Shown here one piece after another: positions 26,630 to 36,300 of a DNA stretch of 64,000 bases (its first letter is position 1; each line of letters starts with the position of its first letter). The stretch is from an uncultured Flavobacteriaceae bacterium (GTDB lineage: Bacteria > Bacteroidota > Bacteroidia > Flavobacteriales > Flavobacteriaceae). The stretch is from contig CANMSB010000019.1 in NCBI GenBank assembly GCA_947500445.1, forward strand, positions 25,719-89,718, read 5' to 3'. The translations under genes were made by a program, and so were the position numbers. The notes under the pieces are model-generated. The model saw only the letters and a list, made by a program, of their open reading frames with translations. It was not told the DNA's origin and ran no database searches.

Positions 26630-29467
26630 TCAATGCGCTTCCAGCCAATCACTTCCCAGGCCAATCTCTACATCCAGTGGCACGGAAAGGGTATAGGCGT
26701 TTTCCATTTCAGATTTCACCATGTTCTTTAAGGCCTCCAATTCGGGTTTATATGCATCGAAAACCAATTCATCATGAACCTGTAATAACATTTTACTCTT
26801 AAAATTGCTCTCGCCAAGCTTTCGATGGATATTGATCATGGCGAGTTTTATAATATCGGCGGCACTTCCCTGAATGGGTGCGTTTACGGCATTACGCTCC
26901 GCGGCGCCGCGCACTATGGCATTACTGCCGTTAATGGCCTTTAAATACCTGCGCCTTCCCAATACGGTCTGTACATACCCGTTGTCCCGGGCAAAATCGA
27001 CCTGTTCGCCCATATAGTTCCTGAGTTTCGGATACGTGGCATAATAGGTTTCGATCAGTTCCTTGGCTTCCGATCGGGATAGATCCGTCTGATTGCTCAG
27101 CCCAAAGGCAGATACGCCGTAAATAATCCCAAAATTGACCGTTTTGGCATTGCTTCGTTGTTCCCGGGTCACTTCCGATATGGGAACGTCAAATACCTTT
27201 GCAGCGGTAGATGCATGAATGTCCTCACCATTTTTGAAGGCTTCGATCATGGTGGTCTCCTCGCTCAATGCCGCAATGATCCGGAGTTCGATCTGTGAGT
27301 AATCCGCGGCAAGCAGGGTGTAGTCCTCGTTTTTTGGAACAAAGGCCTTACGTACTTGCCGGCCTCGCTCCGTTCGTATGGGAATGTTCTGAAGGTTGGG
27401 ATTGTTACTGCTGAGCCTTCCCGTAGCGGCCACCGTTTGCATATAATCGGTGTGTACCCGTCCCGTGCTGGCCTCTACCTGCAACGGCAGGGCGTCCACA
27501 TAGGTGCTCTTTAACTTGGAGAGCCCGCGGTAATCCAACACGTTTTGAATAATTTCATGGTCCTTTGCCAAATAGGAAAGCACGTCCTCCGCAGTGGAAT
27601 ATTGACCGGTCTTGGTCTTTTTAGGTTTGTCCACCAATTTCATTTTATCAAAAAGGATTTCTCCCAGTTGCTTGGGCGACCCAATATTGAACGTTGTTTC
27701 CGCGGCCTCGTATATTTTTTGTTCCAAGGTGGCAATGTCCTTGTTGAGGTCCTCCGAAAGGGATTTTAAAAATGCCTCGTCCAGGTTGATGCCCTCCAAT
27801 TCCATATCGGCCAAAACGTGCAAGAGCGGAATTTCGATATCGTTGAACAGGGCCTCGGTATTGGCCGCTTTGAGTTCCGGTCTAAAATGTGCGGCAAGCT
27901 GAAGGGTGATGTCGGCATCTTCTACGGCATACTCCGTTTGTTTGTCCAAAGGAACATCGCGCATGCTCAGTTGGTTCTTACCTTTTTTTCCGATCAGTTG
28001 TGTTATGGAAACCGGGGTATAGTTCAAGTAGGTTTCCGCCAATACATCCATATTATGGCGCATGTCGGGGTTGATCAGGTAATGTGCGAGCATGGTATCG
28101 AAAAATTTACCCTTTACCTTGAGCCCGTATTTGTGAAGTACCTTAATATCGTACTTTAAGTTCTGACCGATTTTTTCAATGTTTTCCGATTCAAAAAATG
28201 GGCGTAATGCTTCAATAAGTTCCTGTGCCCCGGCTTTGTCCTCTGGAAAGGCAATATAAAAACCTTTGGTCGCTTCCCAAGAAAAGGCGATGCCCACCAA
28301 TTCGGCGGTCAACGGGTTTAGCCCGGTAGTTTCGGTATCAAAACACACGGAGGACTGTTTCATCAGGTTTTGTAAAAACAACTTCATGGCCATACCTGGT
28401 GCGATACTCTGGTATACGTGTGGTACATCTGCAATGGTCTTACGGCTGTTGTGGTCTTTGAGCGTACCCGGACTTTCCGATGCGGCACCGCCGAATAATG
28501 AAAATTGTCCACTGCCCGCTTCTTCGGATGCTTTTGCCTTAGGGGAGGCTTTTCCCGCCGGAACGGTGGGCGTTTCTTCGGTATCCGAAAAAATCTTAAT
28601 GAACTGGTCCTTGAGCCGCCGGAACTCCAGCTCTTCAAAAATGACCTGTACTTTTTCGTTATCGGGTTCGCACATTTCATAGTCTTTCGCATCAAAGGTG
28701 ACATCAACATCCAAACTAATGGTGGCCAACTTTTTTGAAAGCAGCCCCAACTCACCGTTTGCCTCCACCTTCTCCTTCATTTTGCCCTTCAACTTATCCG
28801 TGTTGGCCAAAAGATTTTCTAGGGAACCGAATTCTTCCAGAAACTTTTTTGCCGTTTTGTCCCCTACGCCCGGAAGACCGGGAATATTGTCACTGGCATC
28901 TCCCATCATTCCCAAATAGTCGATCACTTGTTCCGGTTTTTCTACGCCAAATCGTTTTTGGATTTCCGGGATGCCCCAAATTTCGATTCCATTGCCCATG
29001 CGCGCCGGGCGGTACATAAAAATGTTTTCGGAAACCAACTGTCCAAAATCCTTGTCGGGGGTTACCATAAACACTTTATAGTCTTCCTTTTCGGCCTGTT
29101 TGGCCAAGGTGCCGATAATATCGTCGGCTTCCCAGCCTTCTTTTACCACAACGGGTATGTGCATTGCGTTCAGTATATTTTGAATATAGGGTATCGCAAT
29201 TCTTATGGCATCGGGGGTCTCGTTTCTATTTGCTTTGTATTCCGGAAAAAGTTCGGTACGTTCGGTACTTCCCCCTTTATCGAAACAGACGGCCAAATGG
29301 TCCGGTCGCTCCCTTTTGATGACGTCAAAAAGGGAATTCATAAAACCCATGATCGCGGAGGTGTCCATTCCTTTGGAGTTGATTCTAGGGTTTTTGATCA
29401 GTGCATAATACCCGCGAAAAATAAGGGCATAGGCGTCTAGTAAAAAAAGTCGTTTTTGGTCTGCCAT
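26630..29467 (-). CDS. polA: DNA polymerase I
   Basis: This polymerase fills gaps, removes RNA primers and repairs DNA. It has 945 aa from the ATG at 29467 (a second ATG lies two codons upstream). It has all three parts: 5'-3' exonuclease/flap domain (about 1-290), 3'-5' exonuclease with an apparently intact first motif DTETTG near 374 and YAVEDADITLQL later, and the polymerase with motif A LAADYSQIELR near 722, motif B RSNAKTVNFGIIYG near 782 and motif C VHDELVFD near 896. Proofreading is therefore predicted to be active. An exact -7 box lies 24 bp upstream. Confidence 0.98.
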   Translation of the reverse strand: MADQKRLFLLDAYALIFRGYYALIKNPRINSKGMDTSAIMGFMNSLFDVIKRERPDHLAVCFDKGGSTERTELFPEYKANRNETPDAIRIAIPYIQNILNAMHIPVVVKEGWEADDIIGTLAKQAEKEDYKVFMVTPDKDFGQLVSENIFMYRPARMGNGIEIWGIPEIQKRFGVEKPEQVIDYLGMMGDASDNIPGLPGVGDKTAKKFLEEFGSLENLLANTDKLKGKMKEKVEANGELGLLSKKLATISLDVDVTFDAKDYEMCEPDNEKVQVIFEELEFRRLKDQFIKIFSDTEETPTVPAGKASPKAKASEEAGSGQFSLFGGAASESPGTLKDHNSRKTIADVPHVYQSIAPGMAMKLFLQNLMKQSSVCFDTETTGLNPLTAELVGIAFSWEATKGFYIAFPEDKAGAQELIEALRPFFESENIEKIGQNLKYDIKVLHKYGLKVKGKFFDTMLAHYLINPDMRHNMDVLAETYLNYTPVSITQLIGKKGKNQLSMRDVPLDKQTEYAVEDADITLQLAAHFRPELKAANTEALFNDIEIPLLHVLADMELEGINLDEAFLKSLSEDLNKDIATLEQKIYEAAETTFNIGSPKQLGEILFDKMKLVDKPKKTKTGQYSTAEDVLSYLAKDHEIIQNVLDYRGLSKLKSTYVDALPLQVEASTGRVHTDYMQTVAATGRLSSNNPNLQNIPIRTERGRQVRKAFVPKNEDYTLLAADYSQIELRIIAALSEETTMIEAFKNGEDIHASTAAKVFDVPISEVTREQRSNAKTVNFGIIYGVSAFGLSNQTDLSRSEAKELIETYYATYPKLRNYMGEQVDFARDNGYVQTVLGRRRYLKAINGSNAIVRGAAERNAVNAPIQGSAADIIKLAMINIHRKLGESNFKSKMLLQVHDELVFDAYKPELEALKNMVKSEMENAYTLSVPLDVEIGLGSDWLEAH

Positions 29468-29490
29468 TTTCATAAATTCTTGAAGGGTTC

Positions 29491-29498
29491 CAAAACTA
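29491..29498 (-). promoter_or_regulatory. -7 promoter element of polA
   Basis: TAGTTTTG on the minus strand matches TAnnTTTG and predicts a leader of about 18 nt. A second TTTG lies directly upstream (near 29500-29503) within TAATCTTTG, so the exact start is uncertain. Confidence 0.5.
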
Positions 29499-29525
29499 CA
29501 AAGATTATCTACTACTGCTAAATTT

Positions 29526-30521
29526 TTAGACTTTAATATAGGAATCCGAAGGGGTATTTCGATGTCCTTCCTTGGTGTACGAACGGTACGAAAACCCTGG
29601 ATGGATGCAATAGCTGCCGGTGTCCCCTTTTTTGTTGATTGCGATAAAGCCTATTTGGAAGTCGGCTTTATCGTCATTTTTTTTCAAAATACGGCGTACC
29701 CCTTCTTCGCAGGCTTCTTGGGGCGATTTGCCTTGGCGCATCAGCTCAACGATCAAAAAACTACCTACCGTACGCACCACTTCCTCTCCGACGCCGGTGG
29801 CCGTGGCGGCACCTACTTCGTTATCTACAAAGAGTCCTGCCCCGATAATGGGGGAGTCCCCCACACGGCCGGCCATTTTATAGGCCATTCCACTGGTGGT
29901 ACATGCTCCGGAAATATCACCGGTTGCGTCTATGGCGAGCATACCGATAGTGTCATGATTTTCAATATTGATAACGGGTTTATATTGGGCCGTTTTTTGC
30001 CATTCCACCCACTCTTTTTTTGATTTTTTGGTCAGCAGATCGGTTTTTTTAAAGCCTAGTTCATATCCGAAGCGTTCCGCTCCCTTTCCGGCCAACATCA
30101 CATGCGGCGTTCGTTCCATTACGGCTCTAGCCACCGAAATGGGATGAACGATATTTTCCATTGCCAATACGGCACCACAGTTGCCCTTGGCATCCATAAT
30201 GCAGGCGTCCAGGCTTACCCTTCCGTCCCTGTCGGGCCTACCGCCCATGCCTACGGTCTGGTTGTCCTCATCGGCCTCTTCGATCATAACACCTTGTTCC
30301 ACGGCATCCAATGCGTTCCCGTCATTGGCCAAAACTTCCCAGGCCTTGGCCGTGGCATTTCCAAAATCCCAAGTGCATATGACAATGGGACGTACCGGAT
30401 CGTCACCGCTGGGCAAGGAGTTCGGTAGGCTTTGCGATGAAAGCGGCATGGCGGCCAAGGGTACTGTTGCCAAACCGGTGGTTAGTGCACCGGATCTTTT
30501 AAGGAACTTTCTTCGTTTCAT
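29526..30521 (-). CDS. Tat-exported N4-(beta-N-acetylglucosaminyl)-L-asparaginase (Ntn hydrolase)
   Basis: A glycosylasparaginase that would cleave the GlcNAc-Asn linkage of N-glycopeptides, a member of the Thr-dependent Ntn-hydrolase asparaginase family. It has 331 aa. The N-terminus carries a textbook Tat signal (RRKFLKRS then a hydrophobic stretch to about residue 30), so it folds before export. The autoprocessing site is visible as NHDTIGM, making Thr191 the predicted new N-terminal nucleophile after self-cleavage. The later GRVGDSPIIGAG and ATATGVGEE segments fit the substrate-binding part. It lies downstream of polA's start region on the same strand but is separately placed, and divergent from cutC with a 41-bp gap. 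Confidence 0.94.
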   Translation of the reverse strand: MKRRKFLKRSGALTTGLATVPLAAMPLSSQSLPNSLPSGDDPVRPIVICTWDFGNATAKAWEVLANDGNALDAVEQGVMIEEADEDNQTVGMGGRPDRDGRVSLDACIMDAKGNCGAVLAMENIVHPISVARAVMERTPHVMLAGKGAERFGYELGFKKTDLLTKKSKKEWVEWQKTAQYKPVINIENHDTIGMLAIDATGDISGACTTSGMAYKMAGRVGDSPIIGAGLFVDNEVGAATATGVGEEVVRTVGSFLIVELMRQGKSPQEACEEGVRRILKKNDDKADFQIGFIAINKKGDTGSYCIHPGFSYRSYTKEGHRNTPSDSYIKV

Positions 30522-30562
30522 GGCACGGGGATGTTTATTTTTAACGCTTTAAAGATATGTAA

Positions 30563-31285
30563 ATGTTGGTTGAAGTATGTGCCAATTCATTGGAATCCGC
30601 GCTGATCGCCGAAAGGGCGGGCGCCGATCGCCTTGAACTTTGTGTTGCCTTGGAACTTGGGGGGCTTACCCCCTCGTATGGGCTTTTGCAGGCGGTAAAA
30701 AAACAGGTTTCCATTCCCGTTCGGGTATTGATCCGGCCACGGGCGGGCGATTTTACGTATTCCCATCAGGAGTTCGAAATAATGAAACAAAATATTGCGC
30801 ACTGCGCCGAGCTCCATTTTGATGGGGTGGTCGCCGGGGTATTGCAAAAGGATCTTACCCTGGATGAAGGGCGATTGATTTCCTTGTTGTCGGTCGCCGG
30901 TCCCTTGGCGTTTACCTTTCACCGCGCATTTGATTGGGTTCCCGACCCTTTGGGCACTTTTGATCGTTTGGGCGCACTTGGGGTCGATACCGTATTGACT
31001 TCCGGGCAGGCGCGCACCGCAGAAGAAGGGATGCCACTCTTGAAAACTTTGGAGAGCAGATCGGGTAGTTGTACGGTAATGCCAGGATGCGGAATCCGAT
31101 CTTCGAATGCCGGGTTGTTCAAACAAAATGGTTTTGAGGCCCTACATCTTTCCGGGGCCGCTATTGTGGATACCTTGGCCGAAGTGCCTCAAGTGCCCAT
31201 GCGTTCGGATGCTACACTTTCTGATGGACAACTCCTGCGAACCGATGGGGACATTATCCGCAAAGTGGTCGCCAGCGTTAAATAA
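30563..31285 (+). CDS. cutC: CutC family protein
   Basis: A 240-aa TIM-barrel protein of the CutC family (start MLVEVCANSLESALIAERAGADRLELC, the family's most conserved stretch). The name comes from a copper-homeostasis phenotype in E. coli; a direct copper role is disputed and the enzyme activity is unknown. The gap to the divergent asparaginase gene is only 41 bp and contains TATTTTTA, one base off the -7 consensus. A +1-frame open stretch inside its 3' end is only the upstream extension of the next gene. Confidence 0.93.
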   Translation: MLVEVCANSLESALIAERAGADRLELCVALELGGLTPSYGLLQAVKKQVSIPVRVLIRPRAGDFTYSHQEFEIMKQNIAHCAELHFDGVVAGVLQKDLTLDEGRLISLLSVAGPLAFTFHRAFDWVPDPLGTFDRLGALGVDTVLTSGQARTAEEGMPLLKTLESRSGSCTVMPGCGIRSSNAGLFKQNGFEALHLSGAAIVDTLAEVPQVPMRSDATLSDGQLLRTDGDIIRKVVASVK

Positions 31286-31319
31286 TCCAAAAAAGCACCG
31301 GCCGGCATTGGCAAAAAAA

Positions 31320-31327
31320 TACCTTTG
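31320..31327 (+). promoter_or_regulatory. -7 promoter element placed against the phosphoesterase start codon
   Basis: TACCTTTG matches TAnnTTTG and ends only 7 nt before the ATG at 31335 (13 nt before a second in-frame ATG at 31341). Transcription would begin at or next to the first ATG, giving a leaderless or nearly leaderless mRNA. No -33 box was seen at the proper distance. Confidence 0.55.
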
Positions 31328-31334
31328 CAAAAAA

Positions 31335-32567
31335 ATGACCATGCGTTGGATCTTCTTTATTTTATTGTACCTGTTTTTGGGTTTCTATGCCTTGCAGGCC
31401 ATTAAAACGGCAACCAAGGCCAGTTGGGCGTACTACCTTTTTATTGCCTTGTCATTTTTGGTTTTGGCCAATTTTATATATCAATTTACAACAGGTGACG
31501 AACAGTCTCGGGTTTTGGGAAGGGCAAAAAGTTATGCTTTCGGTTTTTTATTGACCGTAATCGCCTTTAATCTCGTAACCATACTGTTTTTGTTGTCAGA
31601 AGATATCTTTCGTTTGGTGGAAGGGGCATATCGAAAATTCTCCGGAGACCAGGGGACGTTTACCATCCCCCAAAGACGACGTTTTTTGAGCTTATTGGCG
31701 ACCGGGGTTGCGGCAATCCCTTTTGGCGCCTTGCTGTACGGGATGTATAAGGGCAAATACAACTACAAAGTATTGACCTACGAAATGGATTTCGACGACC
31801 TTCCCGAAGCATTCGATGGGTACCGGATAACCCAGCTTTCCGATATTCATAGCGGTAGTTTTGACAATAGAAAAGCGGTGGAGTACGCAGTGGATCTGGT
31901 GAACAAACAAGGGAGCGATGCCATCTTGTTTACCGGGGATATGGTGAACAACAAAGCATCGGAAATGCACCCTTGGAAGGATCTTTTTGCTACGCTAACG
32001 GCCAAGGACGGCGTCTTTTCGGTGTTGGGCAACCATGACTACGGGGATTATGTGGATTGGGAAAATGCAGCGGCCAAAAAAGAAAACCTGTCCGAGTTAA
32101 AATGCTTACAACAGGACATGGGTTTTGATCTGTTGTTGAACGAAAGTCGGTTTTTAAAAAGGGGTGACGACCGTATTGCTTTGGTAGGTGTCGAAAACTG
32201 GGGTAAAGGCGGCTTTAAAAAGGCGGGAGATCTGAACAGGGCATCCGCAAATGTTTCGAAGGACGATTTTAAAATATTGATGAGCCATGACCCTTCGCAC
32301 TGGGAGGAAGAAGTACTGCCGCATCCATATCATTACCATTTGACCCTTAGCGGTCATACGCACGGAATGCAGTTCGGGATCGAAATACCGGGATGGTTCA
32401 AGTGGAGCCCCGTAAAATGGCGTTATAAGCAATGGGCGGGTATTTATGAGCAGATGGGACATTACATCAACGTAAACCGTGGTTTTGGTTTTTTGGGATA
32501 CCCGGGCCGTGTTGGAATATGGCCGGAAATAACCGTGATTACCCTTCGAAAAAAATCCTTAACATGA
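31335..32567 (+). CDS. Membrane-anchored metallophosphoesterase
   Basis: A 410-residue calcineurin-like phosphoesterase. About four membrane helices fill residues 1-150. The catalytic domain then follows with the full metal-binding set: DIHSG near 178, GDMVNN near 203, GNHDYG near 234, MSHDPSHW near 316 and GHTHGMQFG near 340. The layout resembles YkuE/YaeI-type enzymes, which act near the membrane, possibly on phospholipids or lipid-linked phosphates; the substrate is not shown. The start is placed at 31335 because the open frame upstream runs through cutC in another frame. The gene lies 49 bp after cutC and has its own -7 element. Confidence 0.93.
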   Translation: MTMRWIFFILLYLFLGFYALQAIKTATKASWAYYLFIALSFLVLANFIYQFTTGDEQSRVLGRAKSYAFGFLLTVIAFNLVTILFLLSEDIFRLVEGAYRKFSGDQGTFTIPQRRRFLSLLATGVAAIPFGALLYGMYKGKYNYKVLTYEMDFDDLPEAFDGYRITQLSDIHSGSFDNRKAVEYAVDLVNKQGSDAILFTGDMVNNKASEMHPWKDLFATLTAKDGVFSVLGNHDYGDYVDWENAAAKKENLSELKCLQQDMGFDLLLNESRFLKRGDDRIALVGVENWGKGGFKKAGDLNRASANVSKDDFKILMSHDPSHWEEEVLPHPYHYHLTLSGHTHGMQFGIEIPGWFKWSPVKWRYKQWAGIYEQMGHYINVNRGFGFLGYPGRVGIWPEITVITLRKKSLT

Positions 32568-32628
32568 TTTTAACTCGCTTGTAATCCCGTAAAACAGTGG
32601 GTATAACTATAAATTTAACATTTTTTAC

Positions 32629-32636
32629 TACTTTTG
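32629..32636 (+). promoter_or_regulatory. -7 promoter element of the thioredoxin-like gene
   Basis: TACTTTTG matches TAnnTTTG and gives a leader of about 18 nt before the ATG at 32660. No -33 TTG is seen. Confidence 0.55.
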
Positions 32637-32659
32637 AGGGGTAACCCAATGTTAGTCAT

Positions 32660-32956
32660 ATGTCAAAGTTTGGTGAGCTTATAGATGCCAAAGTACCCGT
32701 ACTTTTGGATTTTTATGCAGAATGGAACGAGCAGTCTACGGCAATGCACCCCGTATTGAGAGATGTTGCGGCGGCCTTGGGCGACAAGGGCAAGATTATT
32801 AAGATCGATGTCGATAAAAATAAAGAGCTTTCCCAGGCGCTCCGCGTAAAAGGTCTGCCTACCCTTATGATCTACAAAAAAGGGGAGATGGTATGGCGCC
32901 AGAGCGGAGAGCAAGATGCCAACACCTTGATCGGTATTTTGAACGAGTACCTGTAA
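32660..32956 (+). CDS. Thioredoxin-fold protein lacking the redox cysteines
   Basis: A 98-residue cytoplasmic protein (no signal peptide) with a complete thioredoxin fold: LLDFYAEW before the active-site loop, the buried charged strand KIIKIDVDKN, and the cis-proline segment KGLPTLMIYKKGE. Where thioredoxin has WCGPC, this protein has W22-N-E-Q-S26, so both catalytic cysteines are missing and it contains no Cys at all. It cannot act as a disulfide reductase and may be a binding or chaperone-like protein. I recall similar Cys-less versions in other flavobacteria, which would make this a conserved variant, not a mutation, but that was not checked. Confidence 0.88.
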   Translation: MSKFGELIDAKVPVLLDFYAEWNEQSTAMHPVLRDVAAALGDKGKIIKIDVDKNKELSQALRVKGLPTLMIYKKGEMVWRQSGEQDANTLIGILNEYL

Positions 32957-33315
32957 CGGCTCTCACAATTCCTTGAAAACTTCCTTGACGTAATACCGAT
33001 AAAACGTATCGCATTTTCAATATGCCTGGAAATAGGAGAATCTTGTTTTCGAATAGGTGCGCTCGCTGGTTATCTATACCGGAATACCAAAAAATCTTTT
33101 TATCCCAATTACGATTTTAAACAGAATAATTTTAGCAAGACAAAAAGGGTTATAGCGGAATTTGGATGTTGATAGCATACCGTAGCTATGGTCCCAATCG
33201 TATAGCCATAGCGCTTCACATAAACAAAAAGAGCTCCTTAATCGGAATTCCCCGTTTTCACTTTGGGGTTAGGCCTTAATGATGTTTACCAGCTTCTTGG
33301 TAATTCAATTCCGTT
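32957..33315. other. Non-coding convergent gap
   Basis: A 359-bp space between the thioredoxin-like gene (plus) and the DUF2723 gene (minus). No strong terminator, repeat or RNA was seen. Confidence 0.4.
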
Positions 33316-36300
33316 TCAATTGCTTGCGGAATCCAAAATAGCAGATTCTACTTCGTTTATATCCGTTTCCACGCCATCCGTGGTAGCACTGTCCGAAACG
33401 GGTACGGTATCCTTTAAATCAGGATTGCGACCACGCAAAGGTGGTTCTTCCTCGATGAGGTCGTCTTTGTAAAAATGGCTGAACTTATCAATGTATTCGT
33501 TAAAGATCAAGGTCTCTTTTTCGGCCAGATCGCGATCGTTATTATTGATGAGAATATCGATATTCCTCCGATAGGCCTCCATGTCGGCAATGATCTCGTC
33601 TATTTTGGCATACTGGGCATCCAGGCTATTGCCGGCGTGGTAGGCAAGCCGTTGTTGATAGACCGTTTTTAACTTATTAAAAAGCGCTTTGGCCTTTTCG
33701 GTTTCCCCTACTTTATAATAGCCGTCTACAAAGGGCTCTACAAAAGTATAATAGCCAAAATATTCCACGGGCATTTTGGCCATGGCAAGATCGATGATTT
33801 CCTTGGCCTTGTCCGTTTTGTTTTCGCTGAGCAATTGCTCCATAAGACGGGCAAGGTTGCCTCGATACGAGAGTCCCTGGATACGGGTTTGGGGATCGTG
33901 ATAAATATCCGGACTTCCAGAGTTGCCCCAATCCCATTTGGTAACGATATCGTACATGAGTTCCGAATCGATACGTCCCATTTCAAAACCGTTTTTGCGT
34001 TCGGTCTTAATAGGGACCAACTTATAGGTCATGCCATCCAATTGCAGGTAATCTTTCATCCAAATGAACTCGGCATCGTCAAAACTTCCACCGGAAAAAT
34101 AGATGGGCCGCTTCCAATCGTTGTTGGCGATAATGTCCAACATCATCATGCTTTTCTTGGTAATGGCACTTTTCGGTAGTTCGATGTCGATGTAATCTAC
34201 AATAAGGTCGGCATCCTCTTGCTTCACAATGTTATAATCCAGTACATTCCTCTTATTTACAGGTATGCGAATTAGGTTCGTAGGATAATAAACAATATTT
34301 TGAGTGCTTTCCGAATAGGCATCCGTATCGGAATTTTGTTTTTGAAAAATGTACTTTAATTTGGTTTGTGGGTTATCACTATCGACCCAATTGATAAAAT
34401 CGTTGATCATCCAACGACTTTTGGACAGCTCTTTATTGAAGAGGGGGTCTACATTTTGGTAGTACAGTACGTCCCTAGATCCCCAGCGGTATTTGTCATG
34501 TGCTATTTGCGAGGGAATGGGGTCGCTCTCATAGGCCTGCCTTTTCATTTGGTCGATATACCAATCCGTTTCAAATAGGCTGGTACATACGATACGCACG
34601 TCGGTGCGGTGGCCTTCGATTTCCTGGGCATACCATAGGGGAAAGGTGTCGTTGTCTCCAATGGTGAATAAAATGGAGCCGGCGTCTTTTTGGCACGAGT
34701 CCAAATAAGCCTTGGCAGAGGAGTTTGCCGTGTAACGGTTGGAGCGGTCATGATCGTCCCAGTTTTGATAGGCCATTACCGACGGTACGGCCAACAAACA
34801 GATAGCAGTTATGGCAGGGGCCAATAGTTTTGGGGTCAAATAAGGTTTGAGCCCATCGAACAGGCCGTAAACGCCCAATCCGATCCACAGCGCAAAAACA
34901 TAGAAAGAGCCCACTAGGGAATAATCCCTTTCCCGAGGCTGAAAAATATAGGGATTGGTGTAAAACTGTATGGCAAGCCCCGTAAACAGAAAGAACACAA
35001 AAAGCACCCAAAACTGTTTCGGATTTTTAGTGATCTGAAAAACAAGACCGATCAAGCCCAGTAAAAAGGGTAAAAAGTAATAGGTGTTCCTGGCCTTGTT
35101 CAACCGTACTTCATCCGGAAGGTTGTCCTGGTTGCCCAAACGAATGCTATCGATAAAACCGATGCCGCTCAACCAGTTGCCATCGCCATTATACCGACCT
35201 TGCACATCGTTCTGTTTTCCGGTAAAGTTCCACATAAAATACCGCCAGTACATATACCCAAATTGAAACTCGAGCATGTATTGGATGTTGTCCCAAACGG
35301 AAGGAGGTTCTACCTCCAAGTATTCTCCGAAGCGCCGTACAAAGCTGATGTACTGTTCCGCGTCGATCTCTCCATTGTCAAAACCACTCTTTACCTGGTT
35401 TACGGCTTTTCGGAGTTCTTCGTTATTCTGGGTCATTTTAAAATCAAGTCGCCCAAAATATTTCATGTAGTTCTCTGCATGTTGACCGCTCCACATTCGG
35501 GGCAATAAACCCACATGTTTTTCGCTAGGTCCGGGAAGGGCATCCTTGTAATAATTTACAATAACATATTTACCCGCTTTTTCGTCTTTTTCGTATTTGG
35601 GTTTTTCGTCCCTGTCCTCTCCGGATCCAGCGAACATATCGGAGTAATAGGTGCCGTATACCGGACTGTCGACCCCGGGGTATTGCTCCCTATTGTAATA
35701 GGCCAACAAGGCTCTGGCATCCTCCGGATTGTTCTCATTGATCACCACCTGTGCGTTTGCCCGTATCGGTAGCATGAGCCATGATGAAAAGCCCAGGAAA
35801 AGGAACATTAAACAGAGAATAATGGTGTTTGCCGTTCTGAACTCGTTTTTTCTTGTGTATCGTAATCCAAAGTAGAAAGCGCCGATAAAAATTAGGCCCA
35901 TGATTATGGTGCCCGAGTTGAACGGCAGCCCTATATTATTGATGAAAAATACCTCGCTCCAACCAAATAGTTTTAGTACATAGGTCAACGAGAATTTGTA
36001 TACGAGCATCAAAATACCGATTACGGCAATATTGGCAATCAGAAAATTGGGTACGGTCGTGTGCTTGTAGCGTTTGAAATAATACAACAGCCCAATGGAA
36101 GGTATGGCCAAAAAGCCCATAAATTGGATACCGAAAGTAAGACCGACGACAAAGGAGATCAAAATGATCCATCGGTTTCCTCGTGGGTCGTCCAAAGTGT
36201 CCGTCCATTTAAGGCCCAGCCATAACAAGAGGGCCATAATAAAACTTGCCATGGAATAGACTTCGGTCTCTACGGCATTGAACCAAAAACTATCGGAAAA

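Noticed and set aside
26630..29467. Loss of proofreading in DNA polymerase I
   Set aside because: The 3'-5' exonuclease motifs DTETTG and YAVEDADITLQL appear intact, unlike the inactive versions in some bacteria.
31107..31334. A longer start for the phosphoesterase gene inside cutC, or a cutC-phosphoesterase frameshift
   Set aside because: cutC is complete to its own stop at 31285; the overlapping frame there is rich in Pro/Cys/Lys with no homology, and the membrane helices begin at 31335.
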